From NCBI GenBank assembly GCA_964598885.1, contig CAZRES010000137.1, positions 1 through 7,787 on the forward strand: 7,787 bases of DNA, in the 5' to 3' direction. The stretch comes from SURF-33 sp964598885. GTDB taxonomy: Bacteria; Desulfobacterota; Desulfobacteria; Desulfobacterales; Desulfosalsimonadaceae. The position numbers were made by a program, and so were the translations under genes. Shown in pieces: positions 1 through 5,996 of the stretch. Position 1 is the stretch's first letter; every line of letters begins with the position of its first letter. The notes beneath the pieces are model-generated. The model was not told the DNA's origin, did not search any database, and saw only the letters and a program-made list of their open reading frames with translations.

Positions 1-654
1 GGGATGAACGCCATCAGCATTAACAAACGGATTATCCGCGGGGATTGAGCCATCATCATGGATCCGAAGGGTCTTGCCGTGCAGGCGGGTCAGGTCCTGG
101 GCGGAATGCCGATCCCGGCGGTCCCCGGAGGTCACATACAGGCGATTCTGATCGTCAAACACCAGCCGCGATCCAAAATGGGCCTCCGTATCGACAAACG
201 GCTCGGCCACCAGGATCACTTCCACATCCGACAGGGCGGTCGCTTCGACATTGAGACGACCCCGGCACACATGGGTGGCAAACTGACCGGGGGATTTACC
301 GGACGCGGCATAACTGAGATAGACAAGCCGATTCTCCGCAAAATTCGGGTGGAGAGCTACATCCAGCAGACCGCCCTGGCCGGCGGCGGCAATCGACGGA
401 AGCCCGGTGATTTGGGTCCGGGAACCCTTGGTGATATCGACCAGGTTCAGGCGACCGGGCCGTTCGGTAACCAGGGCCAAATGGTTTGCGCCGGGCAAAA
501 AAACCATTCCCCAGGGATGCTCCAGCCCGGTCAGGACGGTATCGACCCGGTAGGATGCCGTCTGGCCGGCGGAACCGCCTTCCGATTCGTTGCATCCGGC
601 GGCAAGGAATAAAAGTGCGCACACGAAAATAACGGATCGTGCCGTAATGATCAT
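1..654 (-). CDS. PQQ-dependent aldose sugar dehydrogenase lipoprotein (YliI/Asd-like), C-terminus cut by window edge
   Basis: This is the N-terminal 218 residues of a soluble-glucose/sorbosone-dehydrogenase-family beta-propeller; the reading frame is open to base 1, so the C-terminal part lies outside the window. Family members oxidise aldose sugars in the periplasm using pyrroloquinoline quinone. Seen in sequence: a hydrophobic leader ending in LFLAAGC, a lipobox with the acylated cysteine at residue 21; GLEHPWGMVFLPG and TERPGRL of the first propeller blade; GGLLDVALHPNF; and HFGSRLVFD followed by LYVTSGDRRDR, AQDLTRLHGKTLRI and DDGSIPADNPFV, which are characteristic of YliI-type enzymes. 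His159 of HFGSRL aligns with the general-base histidine of soluble glucose dehydrogenase. The residue after the lipid cysteine is Asn, not Asp, so the outer membrane is the likely destination if this is a Gram-negative. I chose the ATG at 652-654 rather than that at 658-660 because the Shine-Dalgarno abuts the first ATG. Family assignment is firm; the sugar substrate is unknown. Confidence 0.88.
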   Translation of the reverse strand, partial: MIITARSVIFVCALLFLAAGCNESEGGSAGQTASYRVDTVLTGLEHPWGMVFLPGANHLALVTERPGRLNLVDITKGSRTQITGLPSIAAAGQGGLLDVALHPNFAENRLVYLSYAASGKSPGQFATHVCRGRLNVEATALSDVEVILVAEPFVDTEAHFGSRLVFDDQNRLYVTSGDRRDRHSAQDLTRLHGKTLRIHDDGSIPADNPFVNADGVHP

Positions 655-660
655 TTTCAT

Positions 661-667
661 TCCCCCT
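661..667 (-). promoter_or_regulatory. Ribosome binding site deciding the start of the sugar dehydrogenase
   Basis: On the minus strand AGGGGGA runs directly into a first ATG (658-660) with essentially no spacer, but sits 6 nt before a second in-frame ATG (652-654). Normal Shine-Dalgarno spacing favours the second ATG, which shortens the protein by two residues (Met-Lys) and leaves the lipoprotein signal intact. Confidence 0.6.
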
Positions 668-698
668 TTTGTTCAGAGTTTTATGGAATCATGACAAC

Positions 699-727
699 AC
701 CATACACGATCCGGCCGAGAAACTCAA
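699..727 (-). promoter_or_regulatory. Candidate sigma-70 promoter of the sugar dehydrogenase
   Basis: On the minus strand TTGAGT (722-727) and TATGGT (699-704) are separated by exactly 17 nt. Each hexamer matches the consensus at 4 of 6 positions. Transcription would start around base 692 and give a leader of roughly 35-40 nt before the Shine-Dalgarno and start codon. The position, in the 107-bp gap after the patatin gene, suggests the dehydrogenase is expressed independently. This is motif matching by eye only. Confidence 0.4.
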
Positions 728-767
728 AGGGAGCTTTTCTCTGCCGAACAGAGTATTTACCGGGACA

Positions 768-1628
768 TCAATGATAATGGGGGCGCAGAAAATCCGGATT
801 TCCTGAAGCTTCCATGCCGCCGTCTTGTATCCATCGGGTAACGTTGTCTTCGGATCGCCGGATCAATTCTTCGGTCCGTGAAAAGTTGAAGATGGACACG
901 TCCAGCGGGCAAAGCACCGGGAGCACGATAATTTCAGCGGAATTGCCGTATTTTTCCATGTCAAATCCCAGCCGGTGGCCTACCGCCAGGTTCAGTGTCT
1001 GAAGGGCCATTTCCACCACTCCTTTTGGTGGTGTTTTTAACCCGCAACTCATTCCCGTGGGAAAAACAATGACCCGTTGCGCGCCTTTGCCAATGGCGAC
1101 GGAAATCGGGGTATTGTTTGTTACGCCGCCGTCGATCAGATAGTGTTCGCCGAGTTTTACCGGCGGGAACACCCCCGGAATCGCCGAACTGGCCATAAGT
1201 GCTTCCAGAGCCGGTCCCGCGGAGAACGAAACTTCGACTCCGTTGAACAGATCAGTGGCGACGATATAACATGGGAGCCGGGTTTCTTCCAGCGACTTAA
1301 ACGATAAGTATTTCTGGATAAGTTGTTTTAATGGCTTATCGCTGCAAATATGATTGCGCCAGGACAGAAAACTGAGGGCTCCGCCAAGGGGCGATAACTG
1401 GAAGACGTCCTGGCGCCTGATTCCTTTCCAGATGTTTTCCAGTCGGATCGTTCCTTTGAGGGTGGGATCCGAGGCAAAAAAGGCCACATTGATGGCGCCC
1501 ACCGACGCGCCCACCAGAAAGTCCGCCTCGATTCCCGCGGCCGCAACCGCCTTTAACATGCCGACCTGGACCGCTCCCAGGCTTCCACCACCTGCAAACA
1601 CGAACGCGGTTTTTTTCTTTTTATTCAC
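768..1628 (-). CDS. Patatin-like phospholipase / RssA-type serine hydrolase
   Basis: A complete 286-residue patatin-domain protein, a Ser-Asp dyad acyl hydrolase family acting on phospholipid or other acyl esters; the substrate is unknown. Motifs in order: the oxyanion-hole segment AGGGSLGAVQVG (residues 12-23); the nucleophile elbow GASVG with Ser42; ATDLFNG (124-130); ASSAIPGVFPPV (146-157); and DGGVTNNTP with catalytic Asp166. The length and absence of extra domains fit the small bacterial RssA/YchK class rather than plant patatins or ExoU-type toxins. No signal peptide or membrane segment is seen; the N-terminus is lysine-rich (NKKKKTAF), so it is probably cytosolic. The start codon is GTG (1626-1628), supported by a good Shine-Dalgarno. 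There is no adjacent response regulator such as RssB, and gaps of 107 and 199 bp separate it from its neighbours, so it is likely monocistronic. Confidence 0.9.
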   Translation of the reverse strand: MNKKKKTAFVFAGGGSLGAVQVGMLKAVAAAGIEADFLVGASVGAINVAFFASDPTLKGTIRLENIWKGIRRQDVFQLSPLGGALSFLSWRNHICSDKPLKQLIQKYLSFKSLEETRLPCYIVATDLFNGVEVSFSAGPALEALMASSAIPGVFPPVKLGEHYLIDGGVTNNTPISVAIGKGAQRVIVFPTGMSCGLKTPPKGVVEMALQTLNLAVGHRLGFDMEKYGNSAEIIVLPVLCPLDVSIFNFSRTEELIRRSEDNVTRWIQDGGMEASGNPDFLRPHYH

Positions 1629-1635
1629 GGACCGG

Positions 1636-1641
1636 CTCCTT
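1636..1641 (-). promoter_or_regulatory. Ribosome binding site supporting the GTG start of the patatin gene
   Basis: AAGGAG on the minus strand lies 7 nt before the GTG at 1626-1628. No in-frame ATG with comparable spacing is seen nearby, so the GTG start is favoured. Confidence 0.65.
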
Positions 1642-1689
1642 TCGCTGCCTTACGACAGGCGGTTTATGCGGTTCGCGTTTTGCCCGTAA

Positions 1690-1715
1690 CCTAACTCATT
1701 AAATAAAAGAGTTGG
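1690..1715. repeat. Imperfect inverted repeat in the patatin upstream region
   Basis: AACTC (1693-1697) and GAGTT (1709-1713) are perfect inverted arms around an 11-nt A/T-only centre. The symmetry continues as CC (1690-1691) and GG (1714-1715) if one unpaired T at 1692 is allowed. It sits about 60 bp before the GTG start of the patatin gene in an AT-rich stretch. It could be an operator half-site pair or a weak hairpin in the leader. Function is not known. Confidence 0.3.
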
Positions 1716-1827
1716 CCTTATTTTTCCCTATTATTACAGGTCAGGAAAAATGGTGATGGACTCAAAAAATCTCCCGGCAAGCATCGGTTTCCGTGACGGG
1801 GAAACGCACACCATCTCCGTGAACCGT

Positions 1828-2544
1828 TTATTCCAGATCCACCGCTCCCTTGGTTCTCTCCCTTCGGCTGGATTCCTTGGCGTCGTAATCGCTCATACAG
1901 CTATCGTTTTTCCCTTTGACCAGGGAGCATTCCAGATATTCGGCGGACTCGATGATGCAGGCCCGGATGGCTTTGCCGGTGGGGGTGTTTTCATATTTGC
2001 CCAGGTTCCCGGAGACGCCGCTGATGCTGGCCCCGAGATTGAGGCCGTAGGAGGTGGAACTGGCTTCCACGGTCCGTGAATCCACGATCTCGGCGGTTTC
2101 GGTATCGATTACCTTGAGATCAATGGCCATGTAGGCCTTGTCGCGGGATCCGCCGATGGAAAGCCCCATAAAGGAGATGCCGGCCCCGTCCCCGCTGGTC
2201 TCGGACTCAAACGAGGAAACCGATCCGGATACCAGATATTTGGCTCCTTTGATTTTTCCGATTTTGGCCCGGGTGGCCGAATCGATGCGGCCGGACGCGC
2301 CGAGATTTTGCTCCGAGAGCACGGCGTCGATTTCTTTGCGCTCCAGCACCTGGAATGCGTTGAGATTGGCCAGTTCCGCCGCCAGCATGTCCTGAAGTTC
2401 ATGGCCCATGCTGCCGCTCCACCATCCCGCGGATGTCTGGTTGCTGAAACGAAGAACGCCGAGGCGCGGTTTTTCATCCGCGAAACATAAGGAATAAGCC
2501 GACAACATCAATCCCAGGGTCAACAGAACAATCGCTTTTTTCAT
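1828..2544 (-). CDS. CsgG/HfaB-like secreted protein (Sec signal peptide, no lipobox)
   Basis: A 238-residue protein of the CsgG family, whose founding member forms the outer-membrane curli secretion pore. The start at MKKAIVLL is chosen over an upstream in-frame ATG (2584-2586) because AGGAGG lies 4 nt before it and a signal peptide begins there. Residues 1-22 form a Sec signal with probable cleavage at CFA|DEK. Then come LGVLRFSNQT (28-37), a GWWSGS segment (40-45), FQVLERKEIDAVLSEQ (64-79), GASGRIDSATRAKIGKI (82-98), GAKYLVSGSVSSF (100-112), the Gly/Ser-rich amphipathic stretch 119-133, IDLKVIDTETAEIVDSR (141-157) and a second Gly/Ser-rich stretch 166-182. The order matches CsgG, including both membrane hairpin regions. 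Cys20 lies inside the signal without a lipobox, whereas E. coli CsgG is a lipoprotein. The C-terminal tail is highly charged. No curli subunit genes are nearby, so a curli role is not implied. Confidence 0.8.
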   Translation of the reverse strand: MKKAIVLLTLGLMLSAYSLCFADEKPRLGVLRFSNQTSAGWWSGSMGHELQDMLAAELANLNAFQVLERKEIDAVLSEQNLGASGRIDSATRAKIGKIKGAKYLVSGSVSSFESETSGDGAGISFMGLSIGGSRDKAYMAIDLKVIDTETAEIVDSRTVEASSTSYGLNLGASISGVSGNLGKYENTPTGKAIRACIIESAEYLECSLVKGKNDSCMSDYDAKESSRRERTKGAVDLE

Positions 2545-2548
2545 AAGG

Positions 2549-2554
2549 CCTCCT
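2549..2554 (-). promoter_or_regulatory. Strong ribosome binding site of the CsgG-like gene
   Basis: A full AGGAGG on the minus strand ends 4 nt before the ATG at 2542-2544. It decides this start over the upstream in-frame ATG at 2584-2586, which would add 14 non-signal-like residues before the signal peptide. Confidence 0.7.
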
Positions 2555-2749
2555 GAAGAAGTAAAGAAGTTATGGTTTCCGAACAAATCCGGTGCATACG
2601 CAAAACCGATAAGCTGGCTCTTTCCTGGTTTTTATTTCGCGATTTTAGCGTGATTGTTTCCCCAAATTCTTTTGAGAGAAACGGGCCGCTCTGGACGGTG
2701 TGATGCCATCGTTTTAAGAGTCTAAAAATAATCCGGATTGCATCTCAGG
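2555..2749. other. Intergenic spacer between the fusion gene and the CsgG-like gene
   Basis: About 195 bp without a convincing coding frame on either strand. A perfect 10-bp palindrome AATCCGGATT (2730-2739) lies just after the fusion-gene stop and is followed on the minus strand by ATTTTTA, but the stem is too short for a credible intrinsic terminator. A -10-like TAAAAT lies on the minus strand around 2640-2650 without a recognisable -35. The promoter of the CsgG-like gene must lie here or upstream, but I cannot place it. Confidence 0.4.
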
Positions 2750-5700
2750 TCAAGGCGTTTTTGTTCTCGTGGGATGTCGGTGATCCGCGGGGCCGGAAAC
2801 TGCGCTTTCTCGGCGCCATAAGGGGCAGTGGCCGCGGATACATTCGTTGTTGCTGTCGTACTGGTCGCAGGTGAAAACCCTGTCGGCGCTAAGAGGTATG
2901 TTCAGGAACCGGCGGGAGATTTTCGCTGCCGCTGTCAGAGCGATGTAAGATTCCCGCTGGCAGCAGCGCGGTCCGCTGATGTCGGCGATTTGGGCCAGGA
3001 CTTCGGAAACAATCCTCTGGACGTTCCGGCGGGCATGGGCGGTAAGGGGGGTGGCGCCCAGCAGCACGCTGAAGGCAATGCCGACACCGATGGCCGCGCC
3101 GCAACTGCCCCAGAAACCGCAGACGCCGCCGGGAACCTTGCTGCCGCGGTCAATACCGGTTAAAATAGTCTCTTTTCCGATGTCGCCGCCCAGATTGCGA
3201 TACGCTGACAGGATGATGCCGGGCACGATGGCATGGTGTTCCGGGCCGTGCATGGGAACGGCCGGATGCCGCCGGATTTCGCCCAGCAGGCCCAGCAGGT
3301 CGGTTTCATGGGTCTGGGCGCAGATGAGACGGATGGCGCTCAGCCCCTGCTGTTGATGGCAGTCGTCACAGATATAGTGCCCGTGAACGCAGATGGTCTG
3401 GGTTTTTTTAGCGGCACCGCAGTAGTGGCAGGTTTTTACCTCTTCCCGGGAAAGATAGATGATCTTGCCGCCGCAGGCCATGCAGCCGGCGGCATAAGGT
3501 GAATCGTTTCCCGCCGGCCGGCCGGGCAGCTCAATAACGGTTGACGACGGAAGCCTCGGTTCGTCGGTGGGACAGCATCCGCAGTCGGTCTTATCGTTGG
3601 AAAAACTTTCCGTCAATGGCGTGGGCTCTGCTGCGGCCCCGCAGCAGGATCCGGTCATGGCGATATTGGCGACCTCGCCTGCCGCATCGAAAACCAGGAC
3701 GGATTCATCAATCCCATGGGCTTCGGCCAGGGGTACGCGGCTTCGTTTGCCCTTGATGAGCAGGTCCCCGGCTTCAGTTACCATTGCCGCGAACGGACCC
3801 CGGTAGACCAGGTCGACTTGCTGTGCGGGGCCGGGTTTGTAGGCCCGGAAGGTCAGAGAGAAAAAACGGGTATCGCCTTCCTGGCGGTAGAAGAAGCGCT
3901 TGACCAGGGAGGCACCGGTGAAACCGGCGGAGCGCAGCATGGCCATCAGATCTTCCTGGGTCATGGCTCCGCCGAGACATTCCCCCCGGTACTGGTCGTT
4001 GTTTTTTATGGTTACGGGAATTGGTTCATCCGTGACGATGTCGGATACCACCAGGCGGCCGCCCGGCTTGAGAATCCGAAAGATTTCCTGAAAGGTCAAC
4101 CGCTTGTCCGGGCTCAGATTGATGACGCAGTTGGATATCACGGCATCGGCGGCTTGATCCGGCAGGGGGATATTTTCCAGAAAGCCTTTTTTAAAATCGA
4201 TATTTTCATATCCCAGGTTCCGGGTCACCTGGTCTAAGGATTTTCGTGCCAGATGAAGCATTTCATCGGTCATGTCAATGCCGTATATCCAGCCGGTTTC
4301 GCCTACCCGGGCTGCAGCCATGAAACATTCCACCCCGCTGCCGCTTCCCAGATCCACCAGGGTTTCGCCGGGCTGGGGGTCGGCGTCATTGACGGGACTG
4401 CCGCAGCCGTAGGAGCGTTGTCTGGACGCATGGGGGATAAAGTCCGCCGCTGCCTGCTCCGGCGCAAAGGGATTGACGATTTCGGTGTTGGCGGAAACCG
4501 CGGCGTTGGCGTAGAATTCGCGCACCGCGTGGTGGCCGAGATCATTGGCTACGGATATGACGCAGTTGCAATGGGTAAGCGACACCTCATTGCCGTCCGG
4601 ACAGTCGTAGCGGACATCGCCCATGCGCAAGACCAGGTCGTTTGGCGATCGATGGTCGTATATGTCGGCCTGGCGGGCCATCAGCCAAAGGGCGATGTGG
4701 TTGTAAAGTTCCACATAGGGATCATGGCCGGTAAACGCGCCGCCGGCCAGAAAACTATGGTCCATATCACCGCCGCCGATGATAAATCGCAGGGGGTTTT
4801 CCAGATACGTTGGACTGTCGATCAGACTGGCCCGTCGAATTTCCTGCAATACCGGACTTTGTTGCCAGACCGTTTCCAACCCCTGGTCCAGATGACCGCA
4901 GAACAGTTCCGGGATGCCCACCAGGGCGGGTGACGGATAGATGCCGCCGTCGGGTCCCACGGTCAATGATTCCCAGCCGGTGTTGGACAGGTCAAAACGA
5001 GTCCCGGGAGTCGCAAACACCTGGCTCCGGAGGGTTTCAATATTGTCGATCAGAATCCCTTTGGCTTCGGCGGTTTCCGCCGCCCTGAAGAGATGGGGCG
5101 GGATTTCGGCCGGCGGGACAAACTGGGCCGAGGTTCCCTTGCCCCGGATAAAGTGCCAGAGGAGATGAATATTCGTAACCCCCAGATCATGGGCGATGGC
5201 TGTCATGCCGTCAAGATCGGCCAGATTGGTGCGGTTTACCGCCACGCAGAGGGTGACGGGAATATCGGCTGATGCGAGCAGAGCAAGGTTTTGCATCAGC
5301 CGCTCCCAGGTGCCGTCCCCGCGCTGGATTTCATGGGCCGGTTTCAAGCCGTCCATGCTGATCTGCAGATGCAGGCGGTTTTGCGGCAGGCCGCGCATCC
5401 GCTTGAGATGTTCGTTTACCGACATGCCGTTGGAAAGCACCACCACATGGGCCTGGGGATCTTTTAAAATGCTTTCAACCACGTCCATGAAGTCCGGATA
5501 GACAAAGGGTTCGCCCCCGGTAAAATAAAAGAGTTTGCACCCGGAGCTTTTGGCCTGTGCCAACGCGGCGTCCAGCAGACGCCGGGGCAGGGTGGCGGCC
5601 GATGCGGGAGAGCTCGCGAAAAGACAGTGGCGGCAGGCCAGATTGCACCGGTCGGTCAGGTGAAACCAGCATTCCTTGATGGCTCTCAGGGAAAGGGCGC

Positions 5701-5968
5701 TGTGACGGCCGTGATAGGGCAGCGGCGGGTCCCGGAAAAGCTGGGAGGCCAGGCGTTCAAGGGCCAGCAGGTTCTGGGCGTGGCTCCCTTCGGCTTCCAG
5801 AAGGCGGACGGCCCGATGGGTATCGCCGGTTTTCAGCAGGGCTTTGATGAGCCGGTCGCTTTTTGGACCGGCTGCCACCCAGTCCGGTTTTTCCGGTTGT
5901 ACGTAAATCGGTCGTCCTTGATATTCCAGTCGCTGCCAGGGTATGGGTTTTATCATTTCGGTTTTCAT
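2750..5968 (-). CDS. Multidomain fusion: PqqD-like segment, radical SAM, ArsM-like methyltransferase, Cys-rich DUF5714-like C-terminus
   Basis: A 1072-residue soluble protein. Residues 8-60 (IPWQRLEYQGRPIYVQ onward) resemble the PqqD-like segments preceding some radical-SAM enzymes. Radical SAM spans about 96-330: cluster motif CNLACRHC (Cys108, 112, 115), GGEP (151-154), SMDG (204-207). Residues 336-360 look like a SPASM start, but YPSPA replaces the usual YPCPA; Cys357 remains. A linker holds Cys456, 467 and 469. The methyltransferase (about 476-710) shows YGCGSP (Cys522), SAM motif VDLGSGSG (538-545), GIDMTDEML, SNCVINLSPDK (Cys614) and GECLGGA (Cys664); the cysteines match the arsenite-binding positions of ArsM. 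A Cys-rich linker follows (Cys775, 776, 796, 798, 799), then a zinc-ribbon-like CxxC pair (829/832, 847/850) and a DUF5714-like region (HHAIVPGIILSAYRN, GGVCGFWGSCGAAIGVG, Cys1034, 1043, 1048). No membrane segment is evident. It begins 28 nt after the glycosyltransferase with a weak GAGAG Shine-Dalgarno. Domain calls are good; the overall reaction is unknown. Confidence 0.85.
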   Translation of the reverse strand: MKTEMIKPIPWQRLEYQGRPIYVQPEKPDWVAAGPKSDRLIKALLKTGDTHRAVRLLEAEGSHAQNLLALERLASQLFRDPPLPYHGRHSALSLRAIKECWFHLTDRCNLACRHCLFASSPASAATLPRRLLDAALAQAKSSGCKLFYFTGGEPFVYPDFMDVVESILKDPQAHVVVLSNGMSVNEHLKRMRGLPQNRLHLQISMDGLKPAHEIQRGDGTWERLMQNLALLASADIPVTLCVAVNRTNLADLDGMTAIAHDLGVTNIHLLWHFIRGKGTSAQFVPPAEIPPHLFRAAETAEAKGILIDNIETLRSQVFATPGTRFDLSNTGWESLTVGPDGGIYPSPALVGIPELFCGHLDQGLETVWQQSPVLQEIRRASLIDSPTYLENPLRFIIGGGDMDHSFLAGGAFTGHDPYVELYNHIALWLMARQADIYDHRSPNDLVLRMGDVRYDCPDGNEVSLTHCNCVISVANDLGHHAVREFYANAAVSANTEIVNPFAPEQAAADFIPHASRQRSYGCGSPVNDADPQPGETLVDLGSGSGVECFMAAARVGETGWIYGIDMTDEMLHLARKSLDQVTRNLGYENIDFKKGFLENIPLPDQAADAVISNCVINLSPDKRLTFQEIFRILKPGGRLVVSDIVTDEPIPVTIKNNDQYRGECLGGAMTQEDLMAMLRSAGFTGASLVKRFFYRQEGDTRFFSLTFRAYKPGPAQQVDLVYRGPFAAMVTEAGDLLIKGKRSRVPLAEAHGIDESVLVFDAAGEVANIAMTGSCCGAAAEPTPLTESFSNDKTDCGCCPTDEPRLPSSTVIELPGRPAGNDSPYAAGCMACGGKIIYLSREEVKTCHYCGAAKKTQTICVHGHYICDDCHQQQGLSAIRLICAQTHETDLLGLLGEIRRHPAVPMHGPEHHAIVPGIILSAYRNLGGDIGKETILTGIDRGSKVPGGVCGFWGSCGAAIGVGIAFSVLLGATPLTAHARRNVQRIVSEVLAQIADISGPRCCQRESYIALTAAAKISRRFLNIPLSADRVFTCDQYDSNNECIRGHCPLWRRESAVSGPADHRHPTRTKTP

Positions 5969-5996
5969 AATGACTCTCGATTTTTCAAAGGTCGGT

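Larger units (their letters stand above)
1629..1827. other. Intergenic spacer between the CsgG-like gene and the patatin gene
   Basis: No coding signal is convincing here. On the minus strand the stretch includes an extended -10-like TGTAATAAT (1730-1738) with no good -35 at the right distance, which could be the patatin promoter. Nearer the CsgG-like stop there is a 6-bp hairpin GTTTCC/GGAAAC (1787-1805) whose downstream T-run (1764-1769) lies 17 nt away, too far for a textbook terminator. Confidence 0.35.

Noticed and set aside
58..612. 184-codon open frame on the plus strand
   Set aside because: It is exactly antisense to the sugar dehydrogenase, whose minus-strand frame has clear family motifs. 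The plus-strand product has no recognisable motif.
739..753. Hairpin CTCTG-TTCGG-CAGAG after the patatin stop
   Set aside because: A five-bp stem followed by AAAAG rather than a T-run on the minus strand; not a credible intrinsic terminator.
1764..1805. Possible terminator of the CsgG-like gene
   Set aside because: The 6-bp stem GTTTCC/GGAAAC is 17 nt away from the T-run, so the arrangement does not fit an intrinsic terminator.
2724..2739. Palindrome AATCCGGATT next to a T-run after the fusion-gene stop
   Set aside because: With any loop only about three base pairs can form, too weak for a terminator; it may be chance.
4253..4933. 226-codon open frame on the plus strand
   Set aside because: It lies antisense inside the fusion gene and shows no domain. 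Long antisense frames are expected in G+C-rich coding DNA.
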